A stretch of 64,000 nt of DNA from Streptomyces sp. A1277 (lineage in GTDB: Bacteria; Actinomycetota; Actinomycetes; Streptomycetales; Streptomycetaceae): assembly GCF_004795015.1 (NCBI RefSeq), contig NZ_SSBI01000005.1, positions 1 to 64,000 of the forward strand. Reading direction: 5' to 3'. This document shows, piece by piece, positions 32,108 through 40,402 of this stretch (within the stretch, counting starts at the first letter, position 1; the number at the start of each line of letters is the position of its first letter). The position numbers and the translations under genes are program-made. The notes beneath the pieces were generated by a model. The model was not told where the DNA came from. It saw nothing but the letters and a program-made list of their open reading frames with translations, and made no database searches.

Positions 32108-33520
32108 ATGACCCCCGCCGTCACCGGGGCAGGAGAGCCGCTGCCCGACAGCACGCCGTACGACGTCACGGTCATCGGCGCCGGGGTGGTCGGTACCGCC
32201 ATCGCCCGGGAACTCGCCCGCTACCCGCTGCGCACCGCCCTGGTCGAGGCCGCGGACGACGTCGGCAACGGCACCTCCAAGGCCAACACCGCCATCCTGC
32301 ACACCGGGTTCGACGCCGTCCCCGGCACCCTGGAGGCCCGCCTCGTACGCGATGGCCGGCGCCTGCTCGCCGCGTACGCCGCCCGGACGGGCATCCCCGT
32401 CGAACGCGTCGGCGCCCTCCTCGTCGCCTGGGACCAGGAACAACTCGACGCCCTGCCCGGCCTGTTGGCAAAGGCCGAACGCAACGGCTACCGCGCGGCC
32501 CGGTTGCTGGACGCCGAGGAGACCGCCGCGCGCGAACCCCACCTCGGGCCCGGCGCGCTCGGCGCCCTGGAGATCCCCGACGAATCCGTCATCTGCCCCT
32601 GGACCACCCCGCTCGCCTTCGCCACCCAAGCGGTCCGGGCCGGGGTCCACCTCCACCTGGACTGCCCCGTCCAGGACATCGCGTACACCGACGGCCTGCA
32701 CACCCTCACCACCGGCCGGGGCACCCTGCGCACCCGCCTCCTGATCAACGCCGCCGGGCTGCACGCCGACCAGATCGACCGCCTGCTCGGCCACCACACC
32801 TTCACCGTGCGCCCGCGCCGCGGCCAGCTCATCGTCTTCGACAAACTCGCCCGCGACCTGGTCGGCCACATTTTGCTCCCCGTGCCCACCGCCGCGGGCA
32901 AGGGCGTCCTGGTGGCCCCGACCGTCTTCGGCAACGTCCTGCTCGGCCCCACCGCCGAGGACCTGGACGACAGGACGGCCACCGAATCCACTGCCGAAGG
33001 GCTCGCCCTCCTGCGCGAGAAGGGGCGCCGCATCCTGCCCCGGCTGCTCGACGAGGAGGTCACCGCCGTCTACGCGGGCCTGCGGGCGGCCACCGGCCAG
33101 GAGGACTACCGCATCACGGCCCACCCGGACCAGCGCCTCATCACCGTCGGCGGCATCCGCTCCACCGGCCTCACCGCCTCCATGGCCATCGCCGCGTACG
33201 TCGTCTCCCTCCTCCCCGACACCGGACTCGACCCGGGCGAACCCGCCGAACTCGACCCCGTGACCATGCCCGGCCTCGGCGAGACGGCCGACCGCCCCTA
33301 CCTCGACGCCGCGCTCATCGCCCGGGATCCCGCCTACGGCACCCTGGTCTGCCACTGCGAACGCGTCACCGAGGGCGAGATCCGCGACGCCCTCACCTCC
33401 ACGCTCCCGCCCCGCTCGGCCGAAGGGCTCGCCCGCAGGACCCGGGCCGGCAACGGCCGCTGCCAGGGCTTCCACTGCGGGGCCGCGATCCGCGCGCACA
33501 TCGAGGGAGCCCGCTCATGA
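32108..33520 (+). CDS. GlpA-like FAD-dependent glycerol-3-phosphate dehydrogenase with BFD-like [2Fe-2S] domain
   Basis: The 470-residue flavoprotein has the FAD motif VIGAGVVGTAIARELARY near residues 21-38, the DAO fold, NTAILHTGFD and RRGQLIVFDK. It ends with a BFD-like cluster-binding domain of four cysteines, LVCHCERVTEGE and GRCQGFHCG, the layout of anaerobic GlpA and fused GlpA/hydroxyglutarate-type dehydrogenases. It overlaps the next gene by four bases. With the upstream kinase and downstream GlpB-like protein it forms a kinase plus two-subunit dehydrogenase pathway. Substrate glycerol-3-phosphate or a related polyol phosphate. Confidence 0.88.
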   Translation: MTPAVTGAGEPLPDSTPYDVTVIGAGVVGTAIARELARYPLRTALVEAADDVGNGTSKANTAILHTGFDAVPGTLEARLVRDGRRLLAAYAARTGIPVERVGALLVAWDQEQLDALPGLLAKAERNGYRAARLLDAEETAAREPHLGPGALGALEIPDESVICPWTTPLAFATQAVRAGVHLHLDCPVQDIAYTDGLHTLTTGRGTLRTRLLINAAGLHADQIDRLLGHHTFTVRPRRGQLIVFDKLARDLVGHILLPVPTAAGKGVLVAPTVFGNVLLGPTAEDLDDRTATESTAEGLALLREKGRRILPRLLDEEVTAVYAGLRAATGQEDYRITAHPDQRLITVGGIRSTGLTASMAIAAYVVSLLPDTGLDPGEPAELDPVTMPGLGETADRPYLDAALIARDPAYGTLVCHCERVTEGEIRDALTSTLPPRSAEGLARRTRAGNGRCQGFHCGAAIRAHIEGARS

Positions 33521-34728
33521 ACCGCCGCGAACGCACCGTCGACGTCCTGGTCGTCGGAGCCGGACCGGCCGGACTCGCCGCCGCGACCGGCCTCGCCGCT
33601 GCCGGACCGCTCCACGTAGAAGTCCTGGAACGCGAACAGACCGCGGGCGGCATCCCCCGCCACTGCGCCCACGGCGGTTTCGGCACGCGCGAGACCGGCG
33701 ACCTCAGCGGCCCCGCTTACGCCCTGCACTGCGCGGCCGAGGCGAGACGAGCCGGCGCCACGCTGCGCACCGGCATCACCGCCACCGGCTGGGCCGGACC
33801 CCGCACGCTCGACACCACCGGCCCCGGCGGCCTCGAACGGATCACCGCCCGGGCCGTCGTCCTCGCCACCGGCGCCCGCGAACGCCCCCGCGCCGCACGG
33901 CTCGTCCCCGGCACCCGCCCCGCCGGCGTCTACACCACCGGCGAACTCCAGCAGGCCGTCCACCTCCACCACCAGCACATCGGCACCCGGGCGGTGATCA
34001 TCGGCGACGAACCGGTCGCCATCGCGGCCGCCGACACCCTGCGCACCGCCGGAGTCCACCTCGTCGCCCGGGTCACCGACCACCCGCCGCGCGCCTTCGC
34101 CGCCGTCCGGTCGGGCGGCGGCGCACCGCTGCTCACCCGCACCACCGTCACCGCCCTGACCGGCCGCCCCCGGCTCACCGGAGTCCAGGTGCGCCACGAG
34201 GACGGCCGCACCACCACCCTGGCCTGCGACACCGTGGTCTTCACGGCCGACTGGATCCCGGAGCACGAACTCGCGCGGCGCGGCGGCCTGCCCATGGACC
34301 CCGGAACCCGGGGCCCCGCCCACGACCCCGCGTACCGCACCGGGCAGCCGGGGGTCTTCGCCGTGGGCGGCCTCCTGCACGGCGGGGAGAGCGCGGGCAC
34401 CGCCGCGCGCGAGGGCCGGGCCGTCACCGCGCCCGTACTGCGCCACCTGGCCACCGGCGCCTGGCCCGCGAGCGGGCCGCCCCTCACCGTCGAGGCACCG
34501 CTGGAATGGATCGCCCCCAACCTGGCCGGGCCCGGCGCCGGCCGCCTCCTCCTGCGCACATCCCGGCGGCTGACCGCACCGCTGCTCGTCGTCAGCCAGG
34601 ACGGGGCGGTGCTGCACCGCCGCCGTACGGCCCTAACCGTCCCGCCGGGCCGCACCTTCCCCCTCGCCGCCGACTGGCTGGCCCGGGCCGACCCGCAGGG
34701 CGGTGCCGTGCACATCAGGACCGGGTGA
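33517..34728 (+). CDS. GlpB-like NAD(P)/FAD-dependent oxidoreductase
   Basis: The 403-residue pyridine-nucleotide-disulphide-type flavoprotein has VLVVGAGPAGLAAATGLAA (residues ~10-28) for FAD, GGIPRHCAHGGFG, ATGARERPRAARLVPG and GVFAVGGLLHGGESAG. The HCAHGG motif and absence of a redox CxxC match the subunit that partners GlpA-type enzymes. Start ATG 33517 overlaps the upstream stop (ATGA), so the two subunits are translationally coupled. Probably passes electrons from the GlpA-like subunit. Confidence 0.85.
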   Translation: MNRRERTVDVLVVGAGPAGLAAATGLAAAGPLHVEVLEREQTAGGIPRHCAHGGFGTRETGDLSGPAYALHCAAEARRAGATLRTGITATGWAGPRTLDTTGPGGLERITARAVVLATGARERPRAARLVPGTRPAGVYTTGELQQAVHLHHQHIGTRAVIIGDEPVAIAAADTLRTAGVHLVARVTDHPPRAFAAVRSGGGAPLLTRTTVTALTGRPRLTGVQVRHEDGRTTTLACDTVVFTADWIPEHELARRGGLPMDPGTRGPAHDPAYRTGQPGVFAVGGLLHGGESAGTAAREGRAVTAPVLRHLATGAWPASGPPLTVEAPLEWIAPNLAGPGAGRLLLRTSRRLTAPLLVVSQDGAVLHRRRTALTVPPGRTFPLAADWLARADPQGGAVHIRTG

Positions 34729-34761
34729 TCCGGCCGCCCGACGACCACAGGGGCCGGCTGC

Positions 34762-35157
34762 TCAGGGGATCAGCAGCCAGTCCGAACCGATCGCGGCGAG
34801 CAGCCCGAGCCCGAGCAGCCAACTGCCCAGACGGGTGCGGCCGTTCCGGCTCAGCTCGATCACGATCCCGCAGAGGATCAGGGCGAGCCCGTACACCCCG
34901 ACCACCAGCACGGAGGACCGGCTCGCGATCCGCATACCGAGCACCACCGCCATCGCCGCCATCCCCACCGACGAGAGCACGATGCGCAGCCGTCTCGCCT
35001 GGCGCGGAGTCAGCCGGCGGTCGCCGGTGCCCTCGGCCACACCCTCGTCCTCCGCTACGCCGTCCAAGGAGGCGTCCGCGGCGTACTGCGTCACGTCCTC
35101 GGCTGCGCCGTCGGCTATCGGGGCGTCCACGGGCCGGTCCTGGTCAGAAGTGCTCAT
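34762..35157 (-). CDS. Small three-helix membrane protein (hypothetical)
   Basis: 131 residues from ATG 35157. An acidic ~50-residue cytoplasmic start (APIADGAAEDVTQYAADASL) precedes three membrane helices (IVLSSVGMAAMAVVLGM, VLVVGVYGLALILCGIVI, LGSWLLGLGLLAAIGSDWL). Similar small membrane proteins of unknown role are widespread in Streptomyces. Convergent with the GlpB-like gene; a DUF309 gene lies upstream on the same strand. Confidence 0.75.
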   Translation of the reverse strand: MSTSDQDRPVDAPIADGAAEDVTQYAADASLDGVAEDEGVAEGTGDRRLTPRQARRLRIVLSSVGMAAMAVVLGMRIASRSSVLVVGVYGLALILCGIVIELSRNGRTRLGSWLLGLGLLAAIGSDWLLIP

Positions 35158-35250
35158 GACGCCGGATCGTAATGGCTCCGCCCGCACCTGTTCGCCGTTG
35201 TCAACCAACACCGTCGAAAGCAGGCCGAGTTCACGTGCCCCGCCTCCCGG

Positions 35251-35745
35251 CTACGAGGCGTCCGCCCGGAGCCTCGGCGCCTCGGCGGCCGCGTCGACCG
35301 GCCCCGCGCCCGCACGCTGCACCCGCTCCGCCAGCTCCCGCGCCCAGCAGGCCAGCGCCCCGACGCCGATTCCGTGCGTACCGGCCGGCCCGTACGCCTC
35401 CAGCGCCGCCGCGCCCCGCCGCAGCAGCCGCGCCCCGCCCGTCGCGTTGCCCCGGGCCGCGTGGGTCAGCCCGACGGCCAGCTGGGCGAGCCCGCGCCAC
35501 AACTCCCGTTCCCCGTCGGGGCCCGACTTCCAGGCGTCCTCGAAAACCTCGTGCGCGTGGAACGGCATACCCGCGTCCAGCAGCCGCTGGGCCTCGCGTA
35601 CGGTCTCGTCGGCGCTGCGCACGACACCCTCCGGCTGCCGCTCCACCCCCGGTGTCCCGTACGGAAGCGGGCGGCCCAGCCCGTCGCGGGGGCGCGCGTT
35701 GTGCGCCCTGCCCTCGGAGTCGCGGTCCCTGCGTGTCTCGTTCAC
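35251..35745 (-). CDS. DUF309 protein
   Basis: 164 residues from GTG 35745. The DUF309 core is clear: ETVREAQRLLDAGMPFHAHEVFEDAWK followed by ELWRGLAQLAVGLTHAARGN. The paired histidine/glutamate motif HAHEVFE is conserved in this family of small helical proteins, whose function is unknown and which may bind metal. A 30-residue polar leader precedes the domain. Confidence 0.85.
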   Translation of the reverse strand: MNETRRDRDSEGRAHNARPRDGLGRPLPYGTPGVERQPEGVVRSADETVREAQRLLDAGMPFHAHEVFEDAWKSGPDGERELWRGLAQLAVGLTHAARGNATGGARLLRRGAAALEAYGPAGTHGIGVGALACWARELAERVQRAGAGPVDAAAEAPRLRADAS

Positions 35746-35855
35746 ACCACCGATTGTGCCCCGCACCTGCGGCGAACTGTCCGAACCCCTGTCGGTGGGG
35801 GCCCGCGCACGACTAGGCTCGACCACCATGGTCATCACATTGGGGGAGGCTAGGC

Positions 35856-38489
35856 ATGAAGCCGTCCCGGCCGCTTTATGAGCGCGAACCGGAACTCGCC
35901 ACTGCCGCACAAGCCATCGACGCGCTCTGCGGTGCGCAGGCGACCGGCGGGCTGCTGGTCTACAGCGGCGAAGCAGGCATCGGCAAGACCGCGCTCCTCG
36001 CCGAGATCCGCGCCATGGCGGAGGACCGGTGCACCATCTGGTCCGCACGCGGCGGCGAGACGGTCACCTCGGTGCCGTTCCACGTCGTACGGCAGCTGCT
36101 CCAGCCCGCGCTCAACGAGTTCCCGGCGGACGACGTACGGGCCCTGTTCGGCTCCTGGTTCGACATCGCAGCCCCGGCGCTGGGACTCGCCGAGCCCTCC
36201 GGCCCGCAGCCCGATCCGCAGGGCGTGCGCGACGGCCTCGACTACGTGGTCAAGCGCCTCGCCTCCCGGCTGAGCCACCGCCCGCTGCTCCTCCTCATCG
36301 ACGACGCCCACTGGGCGGACGGCGAATCCCTGGCCTGGCTCTCCTCGTTCACCGCCCGCCTCGGCGACCTGCGCGTCCTCGTCGTCCAGGCACACCGCCC
36401 CGAGGAGCTGGCGGCCCGCGAGGCCGCGCGCAACGCCGCGGGCGGCCACCCCGCGCAGATCCGCGTCGCCCTGCGCGCCCTCACCCCCGACGCCACCGCC
36501 GAGCTGGTCCGCGCGGCCCTCGGCGAGCACGCCGACGACCCGTTCTGCCGCGAGGTCTGGGCGGTCACCGGCGGCAACCCGTACGAGGCGGTCGAGCTCG
36601 TCGCGAAGGTCCAGGACCGCGAGCTCGTCCCGCTGGAGGAGTCCGCCGGGCTGCTGCGCGAACTCGGCGCGTCCGCCCGGGGCAGCGGCCTCGTCGCCCG
36701 GCTCGAACGGCTCGGCACCAACGCCACCCGCTTCGCCTGGGCGGCCGCCGTCCTCGGCACCGAGATCTCCCAGGACCTCGCCGCCTCCCTGGCCGGAATG
36801 ACCCCGGCCGAGGCGGCCGACTGCACCGCCCGGCTGCGCGAGGCCCGTATCGTCGGCGGCTTCGACCCGCTGGAGTTCGTACACCCGCTGATCGCCTCAG
36901 CCGTGTACCGCTCCATCCCGCCGGCCACCCGCACCGCCATGCACGGCAGGGCCGCCTGGGCGATCACCCGGGCCGGACGCGGCCCGGCCGCAGCCTCCCG
37001 CCACCTGCTCGAAGTCCACCCGGACGACGACCAGGAACTGGTCGAGCAGCTGCGGGCCGCCGCGAAGCAGCACCTCGCCGTCGGCGCCCCCGAGGCCGCC
37101 CGCCGCTGCCTGGAACGCGCCCTCCAGGAGCCGCCGCGCCACGACGTGCGCGCCACCCTGCTGTACGAGCTGGGCTGCGCGACACTGCTCAGCTCCCCGG
37201 CCACCACCGTGCAGCACCTTCGGGCCGCGCTCGACATGCCCGGCCTCGCCGACGACCTGCGGGTCGACGCCACCTTCCGGCTCGCCGCCGCGCTCTCCCA
37301 CAACAACCAGCTCAAGGAAGCCGCCCTGGCCCTCGCGGCCGAGGCGGAACGCACCGCGCCCGGGCCCGGCCTGATGCGTCTGCAGGCCGCGCACTTCCTC
37401 TGGGAGGGCATGCAGGCCACCGAGGAGGACGGGCCCGGCCGCTCGCGCCGGCTCGCCGCCAACGCCGACCACCTCACCGGCCGGGACAACGCCGAGCGCG
37501 CCCTGCTCACCCTGCGGGCCTTCGACGCCATGCTGCGCGGCGAGAACGCCCAGATCGTCGTCGACTTCTGCGAACGCGCCCTGGTCGACGGCCACCCCGC
37601 ACGCGGACTCGGCTGGACCGACACCGAGTGGGGCTTCGAGCTCCCGGCCCTGGTCGGCATCACGTACGCCTTCACCGACCGGCTCGACCGCGCCGAGGAA
37701 CTGTTCGGCGAAGCGGTCCGGGCCTTCGAGATCTCCGGCTGGAGCGGCGCCCACCTGGCCTTCGCGCACACCCTCCTGGGCCTGGTCCACCGCCGCCGCG
37801 GCCGTCTCGCCGAGGCGGAGGGCTTCCTGCGCGAGGGACTGCGCCTCGCCGACCGGGTCGGCAGCGGGCTCCCCGTCCACTGGGACGCAGCCTGCCTGCT
37901 CATCGACACCCTGCTGGCCCGCGGCCGGGTCCCCGAGGCACGCAAGGTCGCCGACCAGTACGACTTCGGCCTGCCCTACCCCAGCGCCATGGTGCTGCCG
38001 GACGCCCCCTGCGTCCGCGGCCGCCTGCTGCTGGCCGAAGGCCGTACGAAGGAGGCCGTGACCGAGCTGGAGGCGGCCGGGCGGGCGATGGAGCCGCGCG
38101 GCAGGTTCAACGGCATCTGGGGACCCTGGGCCGGTGACCTGGCACGCGCCCTGGCGGAGGAGGACCCGGGCCGCGCAGCCCAGATCGCCAACACCGCCCG
38201 GCTGCACGCGGAGCGCTTCGGCACGGACACCGCCATCGGCGAGGCCCTGCGCTGCGTCGCCCTCTTCGCCCGCCCGGAGGAGGCCGTGCACCTCCTGAGC
38301 GAGGCCGTCCGCCACCTGGAGGCTTCGCCCTCCACGTTCGAGTTCGCCCAGGCGCTGGTCGACTACGGCATCGCGACCCGTTCGCCCCGGGAGCTGGCCC
38401 GCGCCCACAAGCTGGCCACGGCCTGCGGCGCGGAGGGACTGGCGACCCGCGCCCAGCAGGCCCGCGCGTCGATCCGGTCCGCCGAGTGA
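35856..38489 (+). CDS. Large AAA+ ATPase resembling LuxR-type (LAL) regulators but without the HTH
   Basis: 877 residues. The N-terminal ATPase domain has Walker A GEAGIGKTAL near residues 38-47 and Walker B LLLLIDDAHWAD near 142-153, then a long array of TPR-like helices, as in large ATP-binding LuxR (LAL) regulators and orphan AAA regulators of Streptomyces. LAL proteins end with a LuxR HTH of about 60 residues; here the protein stops at ARAQQARASIRS-type helices with no such motif. Either the HTH was lost or this is a non-DNA-binding signalling ATPase. It lies directly upstream of tRNA-Pro. Start ATG 35856. Confidence 0.85.
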   Translation: MKPSRPLYEREPELATAAQAIDALCGAQATGGLLVYSGEAGIGKTALLAEIRAMAEDRCTIWSARGGETVTSVPFHVVRQLLQPALNEFPADDVRALFGSWFDIAAPALGLAEPSGPQPDPQGVRDGLDYVVKRLASRLSHRPLLLLIDDAHWADGESLAWLSSFTARLGDLRVLVVQAHRPEELAAREAARNAAGGHPAQIRVALRALTPDATAELVRAALGEHADDPFCREVWAVTGGNPYEAVELVAKVQDRELVPLEESAGLLRELGASARGSGLVARLERLGTNATRFAWAAAVLGTEISQDLAASLAGMTPAEAADCTARLREARIVGGFDPLEFVHPLIASAVYRSIPPATRTAMHGRAAWAITRAGRGPAAASRHLLEVHPDDDQELVEQLRAAAKQHLAVGAPEAARRCLERALQEPPRHDVRATLLYELGCATLLSSPATTVQHLRAALDMPGLADDLRVDATFRLAAALSHNNQLKEAALALAAEAERTAPGPGLMRLQAAHFLWEGMQATEEDGPGRSRRLAANADHLTGRDNAERALLTLRAFDAMLRGENAQIVVDFCERALVDGHPARGLGWTDTEWGFELPALVGITYAFTDRLDRAEELFGEAVRAFEISGWSGAHLAFAHTLLGLVHRRRGRLAEAEGFLREGLRLADRVGSGLPVHWDAACLLIDTLLARGRVPEARKVADQYDFGLPYPSAMVLPDAPCVRGRLLLAEGRTKEAVTELEAAGRAMEPRGRFNGIWGPWAGDLARALAEEDPGRAAQIANTARLHAERFGTDTAIGEALRCVALFARPEEAVHLLSEAVRHLEASPSTFEFAQALVDYGIATRSPRELARAHKLATACGAEGLATRAQQARASIRSAE

Positions 38490-38540
38490 GGTAATGTTTG
38501 TCCTGCAGCAGCCGCCCGGCCCGACCGGGCGGACTCGCCG

Positions 38541-38627
<87 letters not shown>

Positions 38628-38633
38628 CAGGTC

Positions 38634-38667
38634 AGGGCCGGTTTCGGAGAAATCCGAATCCGGCCCT
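38634..38667 (+). terminator. Hairpin downstream of tRNA-Pro
   Basis: AGGGCCGG pairs with CCGGCCCT, with an inner TTCGGA/TCCGAA stem capped by GAAA. A strong stem 20 bases after the tRNA, likely its terminator. Confidence 0.7.
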
Positions 38668-38713
38668 TGGCCATTTCCGGGGACCAGCTGAAGACCAGCA
38701 TCCTTCATCGGCG

Positions 38714-38955
38714 TCAACGGGTCATGACGATCGGGCTCGGCAGGGAGCGCGGTGCGCGGAGCGCACCGAGGTGTGCGGAGAGTGCTGTGCCAGCCGCCGT
38801 GAGCTTGCGTACGTCCGGGTGGGGGTAGCGCTGGGTGGTCACCATTGATCCGTGGCCGGCGATTCTGCGGAGGACGTGCACCTGGACTCCGGCGTCGGCG
38901 AACCAGGTGAGTCCCGTATGCCGGAGGTCGTGGCGGCGCAGGTGCTCGTAGCCAC
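38714..38955 (-). pseudogene. Tyrosine integrase, C-terminal remnant
   Basis: Reading leftward from about 38955, the frame gives RRHDLRHTGLTWFADAGVQV, then HVLRRIAGHGSMVTTQRYPHPD, and ends TGA at 38714-38716. This is the catalytic C-terminus of a phage-type tyrosine recombinase: His-x-x-Arg box (HDLRHT), the Gly-His box (AGHGS) and the nucleophilic tyrosine in QRYPHPD. The N-terminal two thirds is missing and replaced by a dehydrogenase fragment on the other strand. Inactive. It shows which enzyme once integrated the element at tRNA-Pro. Confidence 0.88.
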
Positions 38956-39190
38956 GAAGAACGCCGTGCGCACCCTGTCCGAGGGTCTGCGCCAGGAGGC
39001 CGGTGACAGCCTGCGGGTGACTGTTGTTTCACCGGGTGCCGTCCGCACGGACTTCGCGGAGCGCATGGATCCGGCCGCGAAGTCACAAGTCGACAAGTTG
39101 ATGGACATCGCTCTGACGCCGGACTCGGTGGCCCGAGCGATCGCCTTCGCGGTCGAGCAGCCTCACGATGTCGACGTAGGCGACATCGTG
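38955..39190 (+). pseudogene. Short-chain dehydrogenase, C-terminal fragment
   Basis: In frame: TKNAVRTLSEGLRQEAGDSL, VTVVSPGAVRTDFAERM and AIAFAVEQPHDVDVGDIV, the C-terminal third of an SDR enzyme (after the catalytic tyrosine). It has no Rossmann motif or start codon and abuts the integrase fragment at one side and the inverted repeat at the other, where the normal last residues are replaced. A rearrangement product. Confidence 0.82.
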
Positions 39191-39203
39191 AGGCTGCTCG
39201 ACC
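39151..39203. repeat. Perfect 23-bp inverted repeat with 7-bp spacer
   Basis: The left arm, 39151-39173, begins GGTCGAGCAGCCTCACGATG. The spacer is ACGTAGG (39174-39180). The right arm, 39181-39203, is its exact complement. The left arm is the end of the dehydrogenase fragment's coding sequence, so the right arm is an inverted copy of coding DNA: a fold-back rearrangement scar, not a normal terminator. Confidence 0.92.
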
Positions 39204-39434
39204 GCCCGGGGATGGACCCCCCGTGCCCACGCCCCACCGCCTTCACCTTACGGGTGCCCCCGACCGGCGAGACACGGCGGGCCGTCGTCGAGTGGATGCA
39301 CGCTTGCCGACCGAATGCATTTCGTGGGCAGCCCTGCCCGGGGCGGTCCTCAGTCTGCTTGGCCGCATGAGGCTGTGACAGGAGACGGCTAGTCCACCCC
39401 GTACCGCGGCTGCGGCGTTGATTGGCATACTGCC

Positions 39435-39935
39435 GTGGTGAGCCCCGCACCCGAGCACATGAACTTCAGAACAGCCGCCGCGTGGACGGTCGCGCTTGCC
39501 GTTCTCGGCGGGTTCGCCGGATTCGCCTGGGGAGGAGCTTTCCTCGCTGTGACCTGCGGCCTCTCTCTGGCAGGCGGTGGTGCTCTGGGAGCGGTTCTGT
39601 CCCACCGTCGAGTGGTCGCCGGCGCTGGGGGAAGCCGGGCCCAGACGGCTGTCCCCGGGTACGCCGACGGTGTTGCGGACACGATGGTGCTGGGGATACA
39701 CGCATACAGGCACTCCGCCTTTCCGCTGTCCGGTCCCGGCGCTGTGGACCCCGCAGAGCGCATGGCCCGCCGTGAGGAGGCATACCGCCTCACTGCCGCC
39801 GAGGGCCTTCCCCACCACGTCCGGGAGGCCGCGGCCGCCACTCTGGAAGCAATCGATGGCGGCTGTGAAAGTGCCGCCCTGTCCGCCGTCGAAGACCTCA
39901 GGAAAGCCATCCGGACGCGCCACTGCGACCTTTAG
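39435..39935 (+). CDS. Hypothetical two-helix membrane protein
   Basis: About 166 residues. Start is one of two adjacent GTG codons at 39435/39438. Two hydrophobic helices near the N-terminus (TAAAWTVALAVLGGFAGFAW, LAVTCGLSLAGGGALGAVLS) are followed by a soluble helical domain (PAERMARREEAYRLTAAEGL). Not recognised. It lies inside the tRNA-Pro element and is its only apparently intact gene. No strong ribosome site. Confidence 0.55.
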   Translation: MVSPAPEHMNFRTAAAWTVALAVLGGFAGFAWGGAFLAVTCGLSLAGGGALGAVLSHRRVVAGAGGSRAQTAVPGYADGVADTMVLGIHAYRHSAFPLSGPGAVDPAERMARREEAYRLTAAEGLPHHVREAAAATLEAIDGGCESAALSAVEDLRKAIRTRHCDL

Positions 39936-40190
39936 ATACACCCGGAACGGGTTCCTCCGAGGGGTAATGGGGACGCTACGCCGTACGCGGGCTGACCGAC
40001 ACCCAGGTCTCGTTCTACCGTGCCGCTCACCGACTGCACGACATCTCAGGTCAATTTCGGCCGAGATGGCGGCCACTACGACGCCGACACGGTGATCTCG
40101 CAGCTGGAGGAACTGGCGGACTGGCAGCCGATGGACGAAGAAGGCTGGTACACCAACGATTCCTCGCGGTGGCACCAGGCGTTCCTGACG
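39936..40190. other. Unassigned right part of the tRNA-Pro element
   Basis: 255 bp of lower coding quality. A frame from 40020 reads DADTVISQLEELADWQPMDE but has no support beyond being open and ends by running into the repeated tRNA end. Another frame gives RGLTDTQVSFYRAAHRLHDI. These look like gene scraps. Nothing firm. Confidence 0.35.
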
Positions 40191-40229
40191 CGCAGGTTCA
40201 ACTCCCGTCGTCCCGACTGGAGACAGTCG
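40191..40229. repeat. attR-like repeat (partial tRNA-Pro copy)
   Basis: Matches 38589-38627 at 37 of 39 positions. The mismatches (A to C, T to C) fall in the T loop and stem. Only the 3' 24 bases of the tRNA are present, so it is not a second tRNA gene. Confidence 0.85.
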
Positions 40230-40231
40230 TA

Positions 40232-40266
40232 GTTCAAGGGGGGGTCCTCCAAGACCCCCCTTGAAC
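40232..40266. terminator. Hairpin just outside the tRNA-Pro element
   Basis: GTTCAAGGGGGG pairs with CCCCCCTTGAAC, with GTC/GAC inside. It is probably the original terminator of tRNA-Pro, displaced 1.6 kb when the element integrated. Confidence 0.7.
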
Positions 40267-40363
40267 GTTTCCCGACAGCCTGGTGATCGCATACGCCACT
40301 GCCCGGCAAGCCGAGTGCGGCTTGCCGGGCAGTGACATATGTCCTGCGGTCAGACCGGGCGGC

Positions 40364-40394
40364 GGGGGCTCCGCGTCGGTGCCGCGGAGCCCCC
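40364..40394 (-). terminator. Terminator of the peptide ABC transporter operon
   Basis: GGGGGCTCCGCG and CGCGGAGCCCCC form perfect 12-bp arms around a 7-base loop, nine bases past the stop codon of the substrate-binding protein gene. Confidence 0.85.
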
Positions 40395-40402
40395 GGACGG
40401 GC

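Noticed and set aside
39151..39203. Perfect inverted repeat as a rho-independent terminator
   Set aside because: One arm is protein-coding dehydrogenase sequence and no gene ends properly there; a rearrangement scar explains it better.
40191..40229. Second tRNA gene
   Set aside because: Only the T arm, acceptor 3' strand and 3' flank are present; D arm and anticodon arm are missing.
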